Positions 39,181 through 48,284 of a stretch of 64,000 nucleotides of DNA are shown one piece after another. This DNA is from AWTP1-13 sp963814055. Its GTDB lineage: Bacteria > Pseudomonadota > Alphaproteobacteria > Rhizobiales > Hyphomicrobiaceae. The notes beneath the pieces were generated by a model. It was not told the origin of the DNA. It was given only the letters and a program-made list of their open reading frames with translations, and did no database searches. How positions within the stretch are numbered: the stretch's first letter is position 1; every line of letters starts with the position of its first letter. The stretch is from NCBI GenBank assembly GCA_963814055.1, contig CAWFBJ010000028.1:19078-83077 (forward strand). Direction: 5' to 3'. The translations under genes were made by a program, and so were the position numbers.

Positions 39181-40781
39181 TTACTTATCCAGCCACACGT
39201 CCTCGAAGCGCCAGTTGTTGTAGATGCTGTTGTGGTGCAGCACGAAACCCTTCAGGTGCGGCTGCCAGCATGTGGCCGCGCGCTCGATAGAAGATGATGG
39301 GGCGCGCGAGATCCTCCGCCAGCCGCCTCTCGATCTCCCACACGATCTGCTTGCGCTTGGCAATGTCGGGTTCCTGCGACTGCTTGTCGATCAGCGCGTC
39401 CACCTCCTTGTTGCAGTACTGCGTGAGGTTGCGCTCCGAGTTGCAGCTGTAGTTCTCGTACAGGTTCACGTCGGGGTCATCGACGCCGACGCCGGTAAGA
39501 TTGAGACCGACCGAGAATTCCTTGCGCGTGACTTTGGCGTGCCAGATGCTGGTGTCGATCACCTCCAGTTCGCCATCGATGTGGATGCTCTTGAGCTGGT
39601 CGATCAGCAGCACGGCGGGGTCGCGATAGATCGAGATGTTGCGCGTGGATACCTTCACCTTGAGCGTCTTGTCCGGCCCGTAGCCGAGGCCCTCCATGAT
39701 CTTGCGCCCCTCGGCCCTGCTCTTCTCGACGTCGGCGGCATAGCCGGGCAGCGTGGCGAGCGTGTCCGGCGGCATGCCCCAGGTCCCCTCGGGCGGCGGC
39801 AGCATGACACCGGCGAGCACGTTTTTGCCCTGGCTCAGAATGTCGATGATGGACTTGCGGTCGAGCGTCAGCGCCAGTGCCTTGCGCACCTTGGCATCGT
39901 TAAACGGCGGCGCTGCCGGATTGATGATCAGATTGGCCGAAACTCCGTCCGGCGCCAGCTCGCAGAGCGCCTTCGGCGCCTGCGCGATGACGTCCTTGAG
40001 CAGCGGCACCGTGACAGTCGGCCGAGAACGTCATATCGAACTCGCCGGCCACAAAGGCCAGAATGCGCGTGGACCGGTTCTCGATCACCTTCCATTCGAT
40101 GGCATCGAGGTAGGGCCGGCCCTTCTTCCAGTAGTCGGGATTGCGCGCGAACTTGACGACATCGCCACGCTTGAACTCGACGAACTTGAAGGGCCCCGTG
40201 CCGATCGGATTGGTGCGCATGGCCTTGGTCGACACGTGGCACGGATAGACGGGCGTGTAGCCCGAGGCCAGCATGTTGAGCAACGACGACTGCGGGCGGC
40301 CCAGCACGAACGTGGCTTCGTGATCGCCGTTGACCGTCACCTCCTTCACGTTCTGATACCAGACGGCGCGCGGGTTGCGTCGGAAGTCGTCGGCCGTATC
40401 CTTGCCCATCAGCTTGGCCCAGGTGCACTGCACGTCCTTGGCCGTGAACGGCTTGCCGTCGTGCCATGTCACGCCCTGGCGCAGCTTGAAGGTCAGCTTG
40501 GTTTTGGTCGCGTCCCAGGCCCAGCTCTCGGCCAGGTCGGGAACGATGGTCTCGGTCGAATTGAGCTTCTTGGCCTGATCGAACATCACCAGGTTGTTGA
40601 ACACCGCCATGAACGGCTGCACCGTCGAGATGGTCGCTTCCTCGTGGATGGAGCCGCTTGGAAGGTTGTCGCGGTGGTAGATGCGGAATGTTCCGCCCTG
40701 CTTCTGCGCAAGCGCCTCGGTGGCGGCCCAACTCAAAGAAAACAATGTTAATGCAACGGCGCAGGCAAGCTTGGCGCGCAT
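39181..40781 (-). pseudogene. Peptide ABC transporter substrate-binding protein, two frameshifts
   Basis: About 530 codons of a family 5 extracellular solute-binding protein. The start is ATG 40781 (GGGAG upstream), with signal peptide VALTLFSLSWAATEALAQ. SBP_bac_5 motifs are VPDLAESWAW, TFKLRQGVTWHDGKPFTAKDV and GTGPFKFVEF. The frame breaks near 40016 (coding GACTGTCACG: drop T to read SADVTVPLLKDV) and near 39284 (coding TATCGAGCG: drop A to read FYRRAATCWQPH), and the gene ends WLDK at 39181. Both repairs give family-consistent text, so these look like insertion errors. First gene of the transporter operon. Confidence 0.85.
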
Positions 40782-41311
40782 GGACGTTCTCCCACGGGTC
40801 TCCCGCTGAGCCGGCATCCCGAAGGCGGCAGCTCGCAGCAGCCTCAAATTCTTTGTTCAGCCACGCTAGACGCGGCCGCAGACTTGGGCAACTGGCAAAT
40901 GGATGTACCCGGTCATTGCCCAGGGCCCAGCCGGAAGGGACGCGTTCCGGGCTGCGCCCAAGGCACAACTTATGAAGTTCAGATCGCCTGCACGTCGGTT
41001 CTCGCGGATTGGACGTGACGCTTACCATCGTCATTACCCCGTGCGGGCGGGGCTGCGTGTGAAACACGAATGCCTTGTCACCATCGGCTTGCGGCTTGGG
41101 TCCTGACTTAGTCTCCGCTTGAACATTGCGCGGCTCCGGCCAGCCGATCCGCAGGCTCGTCGCGGCTGCCTTTGGCTCGTCGGAATTTCCCAAACTTTTT
41201 TCCTCTCGCAATACCGCAACGGTGAAACCGACACGCCGCCGCCTTCGTTTAAGGGCAAAGGCTTGGAGTATCACGCCGGTCTTCAAACTTGGGCAATTGA
41301 AGGAGGTTGAT
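40782..41311. other. Intergenic region with divergent promoters
   Basis: 530 bases between the leftward transporter operon and the rightward exported-protein gene. No protein-like frame is convincing. Just before 41312 a near-perfect Shine-Dalgarno AGGAGG (41301-41306) is present. I see no other clear element. Confidence 0.4.
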
Positions 41312-41647
41312 ATGAAACGAAACGCACGCGGGCTCCTGACACGGAGCGCGGCTGCGGTTGCTCTGGTCCTGCTCTATGGTCTCAGCACACTCGGCGTCTC
41401 CAGTTTCATTGGCATCCCGAAAGCAGAGGCTCGAGGCCGTGGTGGCCGTGGTGGTGGTGGCGGCCGGGGCGGAGTTCGCGGGGTCCGCGGTGGCCGCCGA
41501 GGGATCGGCAGGCGCGGCGGCGTGTGGTGGGGTGGACCCGGTCTCTATAGCTACGGCTATAATGACGCCTGCTATTGGAGCCCCCGCCGCGGGCGCTATG
41601 TCTGCCCGTACGCCTACTACCCCGGCTACTATAGCTATTACTGGTAG
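41312..41647 (+). CDS. Exported Gly/Arg- and Tyr-rich small protein
   Basis: 111 aa from ATG 41312 with AGGAGG five bases upstream, the strongest ribosome site in the window. A basic leader and hydrophobic stretch (SAAAVALVLLYGLSTLGVSS) act as signal or anchor. A run of Arg-Gly repeats (about 42-70) follows. The C-terminus is aromatic (WWGGPGLYSYGYNDACYWS, YYPGYYSYYW) with two cysteines. Such proteins may bind the cell surface or nucleic acid, but no function is established. The strong ribosome site suggests high expression. Confidence 0.7.
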   Translation: MKRNARGLLTRSAAAVALVLLYGLSTLGVSSFIGIPKAEARGRGGRGGGGGRGGVRGVRGGRRGIGRRGGVWWGGPGLYSYGYNDACYWSPRRGRYVCPYAYYPGYYSYYW

Positions 41648-41828
41648 TCGCACAGCCAGGTTCGTCGTCTTCCTCCGCTTGAAAGCGGAGGAAGCGGCGA
41701 CACCTCTGTGCTGATGCGAGCGTTGCGCCGAGACTACCGCTGTCGTATTGCTGCCCCTGCGATTGTCGATAGGGGTCGAGACACGAGCCGGAAGCCGATC
41801 AGCCGGCCGCGACCCGACGCACACGGGA

Positions 41829-42386
41829 ATGTGGCAGGTGGGCGGGGGCTCGTTGCATCACGTCATTCCAAAACAGTGGCGGCAGCGTCTCGCCTACGCA
41901 GGAATGTCGCTGCTGGTCACCTGGCATACGTTTGCCATGGTGGTGGCGCCCTCGCCCGACAGCGACATCACCGATGCGGCGCGCTCGATTCTCGATCCCT
42001 ACCTGACCCTGTTCAGGCTGGACAACGGCTGGGGCTTCTTCGCCCCGGATGTCGGCCGCGGTTCGCAGTTCCGCTATGTCGTCGAGGACGCTGCCGGCAA
42101 CCGCCACACATTCATTCCGGCGGAGACGCTGAGCCGTTTTCATCCCACGTCGATCTGGATGCGAGACCGCTACATCGCCGTCATGGAGAAGCCCAAGGCC
42201 TATGCCGACGCCGCAGGGGCGTCCTTGTGCCAGGACCACGCCGCGCTGAAGCCAATCACCGTGACCCTGTTGGAACTCGAGCAGAAGGAGTTTCTTCCTG
42301 CCGACCGGCTGAAAGGCAAACGACCGCTCGACCCGGAGTTCGTCGACCTCAAAACCGTGAAGACCGTGCCATGCACCGTGAAGTGA
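41829..42386 (+). CDS. Membrane-anchored hypothetical partner of HTTM protein
   Basis: 185 aa from ATG 41829. One N-terminal hydrophobic segment (LAYAGMSLLVTWHTFAMVVAP) is followed by a soluble domain with GWGFFAPDVGRGSQFRYVVED, SRFHPTSIWMRDRYIAVM and LLELEQKEFLP. Its stop overlaps the next gene by 16 bases, so the two are translationally coupled. Proteins of this type accompany HTTM-domain proteins in several bacteria. The biochemical role is unknown. The ribosome site is weak. Confidence 0.65.
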   Translation: MWQVGGGSLHHVIPKQWRQRLAYAGMSLLVTWHTFAMVVAPSPDSDITDAARSILDPYLTLFRLDNGWGFFAPDVGRGSQFRYVVEDAAGNRHTFIPAETLSRFHPTSIWMRDRYIAVMEKPKAYADAAGASLCQDHAALKPITVTLLELEQKEFLPADRLKGKRPLDPEFVDLKTVKTVPCTVK

Positions 42387-43663
42387 CGCTGGCGCCGATT
42401 GTGGATCGAACCCTCGCCGGCGTCCGCGAGATCTGGTCCCGCATCTGGTTTCAGGACCAGCCGACGACTCCTCTTGAGATCACCCGCATCGGCGTGGGTT
42501 TTGCGCTTCTCGTCCACTACAGCCTCGCCAGTCCCTACCTCTTCACGTTCTGGGGCGACACGGGTTGGCTGCCGCGCCACCTTCTCGAGCTGATGCGCGA
42601 CAATCCGTGGAAGCAATCGGCATTCTTCTATTTCAACGCGCCCTGGCAGTGGGTCGCCTTCCACGCCGTCTTCCTGTTATGCGCGGCGGCCCTGACGCTT
42701 GGGTGGCGAACCTCCTGGGTGAAGTGGCTCGTGCTGATCGGCCACATCTCCTACGACCAGCGCAATCCGGAAATGACCTACGGCGTGCACGCGATCCTGG
42801 CGAGCCTGCTGGTGATCTTGTGCTTCGCACCGATCGGCCGTGCGATCAGCCTGGACAGGGTGCGCGAGGTGCGCCTTGCCAAGCGCAAGGACCTCGCCGC
42901 TCATCCGCCGGCGTTCACCAGCCCCTGGGCGTTCGCCTGCACGCGCCTGATGCAGATCCAGATGGCGGTTCTGTTCTTCGTCAGCGCGACCGACAAGCTC
43001 AGGGGTAACGACTGGTGGGACGGCCACGCCATATGGAACGTGTTCGTGATCGACGATTACTACAACGGCAGGCTGCTCGACCTGTTCGCGTCGCAATACT
43101 GGATGGTCAACGTGGCGACCTATGCCACCATCCTGATCGAGATCGCCTTTCCGTTCATGATCTGGCAGCGCGCCTCGCGCCCTTACTTGCTTGCCGGCGC
43201 CGTTTTCCTGCACCTGCAGTTCGCTCTCCTCATGAACCTCTATTGCTTCTCCTTCGTCATGGTCATGGGGCACATGAGCTTCCTGTTCCCCGATTGGCTG
43301 AGCCGTCTGGGCGACGCCTGGAAGCGGCGCATGGGCGGCATGGAGATGATCTACGACGGCACCTGCGGTTTCTGTAAACGGTCGATGGCGTGGTTCCTGG
43401 CCTTCGACGGCTTGCGGCAGATTACGGTCCGCGACTTCCGCACCAATCCCTCGCCTGTCGTCAGCGACGAGAAGATGCACAAAGCGCTCTATACCGTGCT
43501 GCCCGACGGCCGCGCGCTGCCGGGCTTCGAAGCCTATCGCTATGTCGTGCCGCGCGTGCCGGGGATGTGGTGGCTGGTGCCGTTCTTCTATGTCCCGTGG
43601 CTCAGCCGCTTTTTCGGCCACCCGATCTACAATTGGATTGCCGCCAACCGCAGCCGGCTTTAG
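42371..43663 (+). CDS. HTTM domain-DCC thiol oxidoreductase fusion
   Basis: 430 aa from ATG 42371. The N-terminal 300 or so residues form an HTTM (vitamin K-dependent carboxylase-like) membrane domain: ITRIGVGFALLVHYSL, HISYDQRNPEMTYGVHAIL, QIQMAVLFFVSATDKLRG and FVMVMGHMSFLFPDWL. It is joined to a C-terminal DCC/DUF393 thiol-disulphide domain with IYDGTCGFCKRSM (C332, C335) and DGRALPGFEAYR. The membrane domain and a redox CxxC module in one chain suggest a quinone- or thiol-linked reaction. The preceding gene overlaps by 16 bases. The substrate is unknown. Confidence 0.82.
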   Translation: MHREVTLAPIVDRTLAGVREIWSRIWFQDQPTTPLEITRIGVGFALLVHYSLASPYLFTFWGDTGWLPRHLLELMRDNPWKQSAFFYFNAPWQWVAFHAVFLLCAAALTLGWRTSWVKWLVLIGHISYDQRNPEMTYGVHAILASLLVILCFAPIGRAISLDRVREVRLAKRKDLAAHPPAFTSPWAFACTRLMQIQMAVLFFVSATDKLRGNDWWDGHAIWNVFVIDDYYNGRLLDLFASQYWMVNVATYATILIEIAFPFMIWQRASRPYLLAGAVFLHLQFALLMNLYCFSFVMVMGHMSFLFPDWLSRLGDAWKRRMGGMEMIYDGTCGFCKRSMAWFLAFDGLRQITVRDFRTNPSPVVSDEKMHKALYTVLPDGRALPGFEAYRYVVPRVPGMWWLVPFFYVPWLSRFFGHPIYNWIAANRSRL

Positions 43664-43672
43664 AGCCGCGGC

Positions 43673-44809
43673 ATGAAGATTCCATTTCTCAGGACCTTGC
43701 GCACGCCGGTGGACGAGTTCCTGCGAGTTGCCGCTGCCCAATGCTGCCTGCGCAAAATTCCGGAGCTGACCGTGCCGCGATCAGCAGCGCCGGATCAGCG
43801 GATGGCGGCGGTGACGGATTGGCTGGATACGCTGGACGCGCGGCAGGTGTTCAACGGCAGCGTGCTGATCGCAAAAGAGGGAAGCACCCTGCTCGAGCGC
43901 CATTGCGGGTTTGCCGACGCCGACGGCCAGATTCCGCTGGCGGGCAACGCATCGTTCTCGCTGGCGTCGGTGTCGAAGCCGTTCACGGGCCTCGGCATCG
44001 TGATGCTGGCTCAGCGGGGAAAGCTCGGCATCGACGACGCGCTCGCGCACCACATTCCGGAGCTCACAGCCTATCGCGGCATCACCATCCGGCATCTGCT
44101 GCACCACACGTCCGGGCTGCCGGACCATATGGGGCTGGCCGACAGGTATTGGGATCCTGACGTGACCCTCACCACCGCGGACATGATCGCTCTGTTCGTG
44201 CAGCATCGCCCGCCGCCGCGTTTCGCGCCCGGCGACCGGTTCGAATACAGCAACACCGGCTATGTCCTGCTGGGCGAGATCATCGCGCGGGCCTCGGGAC
44301 GGTCCTTCATCGATTTCATGGCGGATGAAATCTTCACGCCGCTCGGCATGAAGGACAGCGCCGCCTACAATCTCACCTGCCCCGTGTGCACGCTGCAATG
44401 CCGGGCGACGGGCATGCGCCGGCGTTTCGGCTGCTTCGGCAAGCGCGTCAGCAGCGACATGAACTACCTCGACGGCGTATTCGGCGACGGCGGCATCCAT
44501 GCCAGCGCCGAGGACCTCCTGCGCTGGGACGCGGCCCTGCGTGCGGGTACGCTGGTTCCCCATGACCTCTACGCGCAGGCCTACACGTCCGGCCGGCTGA
44601 ACAACGGCGAGGCAACCGGCTATGGCTTCGGCTGGGAGGTGCGGCCGCGCCAAGTCGTCGAGCACCTCGGCGAATGGGAAGGCTTCACCACCTGCCTGCG
44701 CCGCGACTTGCGCAAGCACACGCTGCTGGTGGTGCTGTCCAATCTCGGGCCCGCCGCCTGCGTCGACGAGATCAGCGCCCAGCTCGGCAGGTTTGTAGCA
44801 ACCCTCTAG
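43673..44809 (+). CDS. Serine hydrolase, beta-lactamase/class C PBP fold
   Basis: 378 aa. The nucleophile SxxK is S99-V-S-K102 in FSLASVSKPFTG, the second motif YSN is at 192-194 (FEYSNTGYVLLGE), and HTSGLPDH is near 145-152. The C-terminal EHLGEWEGFTT takes the place of the KTG-like region. The family includes esterases, D-peptidases and transpeptidase-like hydrolases. No classical signal peptide is seen. It starts ten bases after the HTTM-DCC gene on the same strand, so it is probably co-transcribed with it. Confidence 0.85.
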   Translation: MKIPFLRTLRTPVDEFLRVAAAQCCLRKIPELTVPRSAAPDQRMAAVTDWLDTLDARQVFNGSVLIAKEGSTLLERHCGFADADGQIPLAGNASFSLASVSKPFTGLGIVMLAQRGKLGIDDALAHHIPELTAYRGITIRHLLHHTSGLPDHMGLADRYWDPDVTLTTADMIALFVQHRPPPRFAPGDRFEYSNTGYVLLGEIIARASGRSFIDFMADEIFTPLGMKDSAAYNLTCPVCTLQCRATGMRRRFGCFGKRVSSDMNYLDGVFGDGGIHASAEDLLRWDAALRAGTLVPHDLYAQAYTSGRLNNGEATGYGFGWEVRPRQVVEHLGEWEGFTTCLRRDLRKHTLLVVLSNLGPAACVDEISAQLGRFVATL

Positions 44810-44859
44810 AGTTGTTCCATCCTAGATGGAACTACAAGCCGCGCACGCGTCCTCGTCCT

Positions 44860-44911
44860 GAGCTTGTCGAAGGACGGGTCGCGCTCGGCAATGGCGTGGT
44901 TCGACAGGCTC
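44860..44911. repeat. Intergenic inverted repeat
   Basis: GAGCTTGTCGAA (44860-44871) and TTCGACAGGCTC (44900-44911) are inverted copies with one mismatch, about 28 bases apart, in the gap between convergent genes. The sequence resembles dispersed intergenic palindromes of alphaproteobacteria and may act in transcript ends. Confidence 0.6.
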
Positions 44912-44966
44912 ACCACGGGGTCGGCGCAGTCGGCTGGGTCAACCTGAATCGGAAACTATGAACCCG

Positions 44967-45770
44967 TCACTCCCGCAGCAGGCTCGAGCCGCCGTCGACC
45001 GGCAGCGCCACGCCGGTGATGAAATCGGCTTCGTCGGAAGCCAGGAACAGCGCGGCGTTGGCCACGTCCCACGGACTTCCCATCTTGCGGCGCAGCGGCA
45101 CGCGCGCGTCGCGGGCGGCGGCCACCTCGGCACGCGTCTTGCCCCAGGTGCGGGCGCGCGTGTCGACCGCCATCGGCGTGTCGATCAGCCCCGGCAGGAT
45201 GACGTTGCAGCGGATGCCGAGCTCCGCGTTCTGCGTGGCGATCTGCTGCGTGTAGGCGATCATGGCGGCCTTGGTGGCCTTGTAGGCCACCGTTGGATAG
45301 TTGGTCGCCCAGGCGGCGATCGACGAGATGGAGATGATCACGCCCGAGCGCTGGGCACGCATCACCGGCAGCACGTGCTTGCAGGCCATAATGGTGCCGC
45401 GCAGGTTGATGGCCGAAATCTTGTCGAAGGCTGATTCCGTGATCTCCAGCGGACTGGCGTCGCCGCCGGCCAGGCTCAATCCGACGTTGTTGTGCAGGAT
45501 GTCGACGCGGCCCCAGCGCTTCACGGCCTCGTCGATGGCGGCCTTGAGCGTCGCCTCCTTCGTGACGTCGGCGTGGAAGGCGACGCACGTTCCGCCTGCC
45601 TTGGCGACGGCCGCCGCGGTCTCTTCCGCCGACTTCAGGTCGATGTCGACGGCCAGAACCTTGGCGCCCTCGCGCGCGAACACGAGCGCCGTAGCCCGCC
45701 CATTGCCCATGCCCTCGCCCGGCCCCTGGCCCGCACCGACAATGATTGCGACTTTGCCTGCGAGACGCAT
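44967..45770 (-). CDS. Short-chain dehydrogenase/reductase
   Basis: 267 aa from ATG 45770 behind AAGGAGA. A cofactor-binding loop, GAGQGPGEGMG, is at about 12-22; D42 in VDIDLKS suggests NAD preference. HNNVGLS is at 93-99, the catalytic Ser is at about 149-150 (ISISSIAAW), and Y163 and K167 are in YKATK. The C-terminal LFLASDEADFITGVALPVDGG is standard. It oxidises or reduces an alcohol/ketone. It reads leftward, flanked by intergenic repeats, and its substrate is unknown. Confidence 0.9.
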   Translation of the reverse strand: MRLAGKVAIIVGAGQGPGEGMGNGRATALVFAREGAKVLAVDIDLKSAEETAAAVAKAGGTCVAFHADVTKEATLKAAIDEAVKRWGRVDILHNNVGLSLAGGDASPLEITESAFDKISAINLRGTIMACKHVLPVMRAQRSGVIISISSIAAWATNYPTVAYKATKAAMIAYTQQIATQNAELGIRCNVILPGLIDTPMAVDTRARTWGKTRAEVAAARDARVPLRRKMGSPWDVANAALFLASDEADFITGVALPVDGGSSLLRE

Positions 45771-45927
45771 GGGTATCTCCTTGTTTCTCCCTCTCCCCAT
45801 TGTCTGGGATGAGAGGTGGGGGGCAGGCAACAAAAGTCGGCGCGCGCTTGCTGCCCTCACCCTAACCTTCTCGTCATGACGAAGCCATGCTCCGCATGAC
45901 GTAAGACTCGGGCCTTGTCCGCCCGTC

Positions 45928-46046
45928 ATCCCGGCCAGGCGGTCGCGCTGGAAGTGCGATCGCTGATGAGCCGGGATCCAGCCGCACGCTCGGTGCTCGT
46001 ATCTGGATCCCCGATAGCCGCCGCTGAATGCGTCGGCTTCGGGGAT
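45928..46046. repeat. Tandem stem-loop intergenic repeat
   Basis: Two inverted pairs in a row: ATCCCGGC (45928-45935) with GCCGGGAT (45970-45977), and ATCCCCGA (46007-46014) with TCGGGGAT (46039-46046). The layout GTCATCCC...GGGATCCA...GGATCCCC...GGGGATGAC is that of REP/BIME-like palindromic elements. It fills most of the 305-base gap between the SDR gene and the VOC gene. Confidence 0.7.
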
Positions 46047-46075
46047 GACGGTGGGAATAGTGCGAGGAAAAATCG

Positions 46076-46501
46076 TTATGCCGGTGCGAACCGCACGTAT
46101 CCCTCGGGGCTGATGGGCCATGCCGGGTTCCAGGCGATTTCCCAGGCGTGTTCGTCGGGGTCGGCGATGTAGCCGCGCATGCCGCCGTGTGGCGGTGCAT
46201 CAGCCGGGCGCAAAGTGCGGCCGCCGAACTGCGCCAGGCGATCAAGCACAATCTGCACGTCCTCGGCAGTCGCGACGTTGTGCGCCAGGGCGAATGCGCC
46301 GGGCCGTGCCAGCCCGCTCCGCTGCATGTCGCCTTCCAATCCCTTGGTGAGCCAGGTGCCGAGCACGAAGCCGTTCATCTGGTAGAAAACGATGTCCTCG
46401 TTGGCGAATACCGGCGTCCAGCCGAAGCCGTCGCAATAGAAGCGGCGCGACCGCGCGAGATCGGCGATGCCGAGCGTGATGACCGAAAGCTGTTGTTGCA
46501 T
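46076..46501 (-). CDS. VOC family (glyoxalase-like) protein
   Basis: 141 aa from ATG 46501. Two beta-alpha-beta3 modules are visible: the first LSVITLGIADLARSRRFYCDGFGW, here with a Gln/Leu rather than a metal His near the start, and the second ALAHNVATAEDVQIVLDRLAQFGG ending YIADPDEHAWEIAWNP with the conserved Glu. It may act as a lyase, dioxygenase or binding protein. The reaction is unknown. It reads leftward and is not obviously linked to its neighbours. Confidence 0.82.
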   Translation of the reverse strand: MQQQLSVITLGIADLARSRRFYCDGFGWTPVFANEDIVFYQMNGFVLGTWLTKGLEGDMQRSGLARPGAFALAHNVATAEDVQIVLDRLAQFGGRTLRPADAPPHGGMRGYIADPDEHAWEIAWNPAWPISPEGYVRFAPA

Positions 46502-46811
46502 GATCCACGTTCCCTTGTTCGCCGGCGCACCATTGCGCCAGCGCTTCAGGCCGTGGGACTTGGCGCCTGCGCGCCAGTCAGAGCTCCTCGCAGCGAAAGA
46601 TAGCAGTGCGAGGAACGACCGGGCCAACCAACCGGTACCGCCTTTTTCGACGAGGCAAAAATAACGGCCCGCGTGTCTCTGATCAAGCGCTGCCCTCGCG
46701 CAACGCAGTCGCCGACGCGGCAGTGATCAGGAAACCTGCAGCCGATGAACCACATTTCACGCGCGCGAGGTTGTGATCCAGCGGAGACTTGAGCAGGTCC
46801 AACAGGAACGG
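46502..46811. other. Intergenic region between two VOC genes
   Basis: 310 bases with no convincing gene on either strand and no recognised repeat. It holds the promoter of the leftward VOC gene at 46076-46501. Confidence 0.4.
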
Positions 46812-47168
46812 TCACTGGCCTCTGCTTATGCCGGGCGGCAAGCGCCAATCCTTGGCAGCAAGATCGCGACCCTTCTGAGAGAACAGCCACTGGTGCCCTT
46901 CGAGGTCCGCAACCCGGTAGCTGCGGCCACCCCAAAAACCATCTTGAAGTTCATCGCTGTGCAAGTCGTGACCTCCCGAAGACGAGAGGTTCACAAGTCC
47001 ATCGCCGATCTCCATCCACGTCCTGCACCCGCCATTCGAGTACAGGCGCGCTTCTGTGCGCTCCTTGAACCCGAACACACGGCTGAGCCAGTCGACTGCT
47101 GCCGGCACGTCGTCGTAGGCAAGCGTCGGAACGATGTCAGGTGTTCGCCACATGCTCTTGGTGCTCAT
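46812..47168 (-). CDS. VOC family protein with probable internal deletion
   Basis: 118 aa from ATG 47168 with AAGGAG eight bases upstream. The first module is intact (MWRTPDIVPTLAYDDVPAAVDWL, VFGFKERTEARL). After GLVNLSSSGGHDLHS it jumps directly to FWGGRSYRVADLEGHQWLFSQ. Homologues I know of have about 30 more residues there, including the second beta-alpha unit (VYVDDVD-like). The reading frame is unbroken, so this is an in-frame deletion or a natural short form, and the fold and activity may be compromised. It is divergent from the APH(6)-like gene. Confidence 0.7.
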   Translation of the reverse strand: MSTKSMWRTPDIVPTLAYDDVPAAVDWLSRVFGFKERTEARLYSNGGCRTWMEIGDGLVNLSSSGGHDLHSDELQDGFWGGRSYRVADLEGHQWLFSQKGRDLAAKDWRLPPGISRGQ

Positions 47169-47409
47169 GGTGCGCTCCTTCCGCGGCCCTTGGTTCCATT
47201 GTCTCGAGCTGGTGCCTCTCCTGCTCGACGTCAAGCTAGCAGTTGCCTCGGACATGCATGCCTATGCGCCTGCTTCCGTACCGCCGCATGGCGCCGGCTG
47301 TCGGAGGCTCTGCTGACGCTACAATAAATCGTGCAGCCGCACGCGCCGGGAGCGCGCAACGGCATGCAGGCGCTTCTCCATGCATGCGTTCACGGCTAGC
47401 TTGCGCGCC

Positions 47410-48240
47410 ATGTTCAGCACATATCTCGCGCGCTGGGACCTGACGCCGGACGGCGATCCTATCGTCACGCACAGCAGCCGGCTGTTGCCTGTGCGCCGGC
47501 GCGGCGTGCCGGCAATGCTGAAACTGTCCATGGAAGCGGAGGAAAGGCGCGGCAGCCTGCTGATGCCGTGGTGGAACGGGAAAGGCGCCGCGCGCGTGCT
47601 GGCCCATGACCGCGATGTGCTGCTGCTCGAGCGTGCCATGGGCCACGGCTCGCTGGCCGCATACGCCCGCATAGGCCGCGACGATGAAGCCACGCGCATT
47701 CTATGCGCCGCGATCGCAACGCTGCATGCCCATGACGCCGCGCCGCCGCCGGACCTCGTTGCGCTGACTCCGTGGTTCAGGGACTTGTGGCCGGCCGCCA
47801 AGACGCACGGCGGCATCCTTGCCCGCTCGGCTGACACCGCGCGCGAGCTGCTGGCGTATCCGCAGGATGTCGTCGTGCTGCACGGCGACATCCATCACGA
47901 CAACGTTCTCGATTTCGGCGCACGCGGCTGGCTCGCCATCGACCCCAAGGGCCTCATCGGCGAGCGCGGTTTCGACTACGCCAACCTGTTCTGCAATCCG
48001 GAGAACGACCCAGGTGTCATGGAGCCGGATCGGTTCAGGCGGCGCCTCGCCATCGTGGCGGAGGCGTCGGGGATGGAGCGGGAGCGGCTGCTGCGATGGG
48101 TGTTGGCCTGGGCGGGGCTGTCTGCCGCCTGGTGGCTGAGCGACGGGGTGCAGCCGGAGATCGACTTCAGGATCGCAGAGCTGGCGGCAGCAGAACTCGG
48201 CTCGTCCCGGCCGCCTTCCACAGGCGCAAATTCTGGTTGA
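47410..48240 (+). CDS. APH(6)-like aminoglycoside/streptomycin phosphotransferase family kinase
   Basis: 276 aa from ATG 47410, which matches the family start FxxYLxRWxL; an ATG 30 bases upstream is possible. The catalytic loop is VVLHGDIHHDNVL and the metal-binding segment WLAIDPKGLIGERGFDYANLF, both characteristic of streptomycin 6-phosphotransferases. IVTHSSRLLPVRRRGVPAMLKL and VLLLERAMG are also typical. Chromosomal members are common in soil alphaproteobacteria and may act on other small molecules, so resistance is not assured. It ends 10 bases before a parS site. Confidence 0.8.
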   Translation: MFSTYLARWDLTPDGDPIVTHSSRLLPVRRRGVPAMLKLSMEAEERRGSLLMPWWNGKGAARVLAHDRDVLLLERAMGHGSLAAYARIGRDDEATRILCAAIATLHAHDAAPPPDLVALTPWFRDLWPAAKTHGGILARSADTARELLAYPQDVVVLHGDIHHDNVLDFGARGWLAIDPKGLIGERGFDYANLFCNPENDPGVMEPDRFRRRLAIVAEASGMERERLLRWVLAWAGLSAAWWLSDGVQPEIDFRIAELAAAELGSSRPPSTGANSG

Positions 48241-48246
48241 CTAGAG

Positions 48247-48270
48247 CTGATGTTTCACGTGAAACATCAG
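48247..48270. other. parS centromere site
   Basis: Positions 48251-48266 read TGTTTCACGTGAAACA, the exact consensus ParB-binding parS sequence. The perfect palindrome extends to 24 bases. It lies between genes, about 6 kb from dnaA, where chromosomal parS sites normally cluster. No parAB genes are in the window. Confidence 0.92.
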
Positions 48271-48284
48271 TGCATTGGTTAGTT

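Noticed and set aside
47410..48240. Acquired antibiotic-resistance island around the APH(6)-like gene
   Set aside because: No transposase, integrase, integron or flanking repeats; the gene looks chromosomal and lies next to parS.
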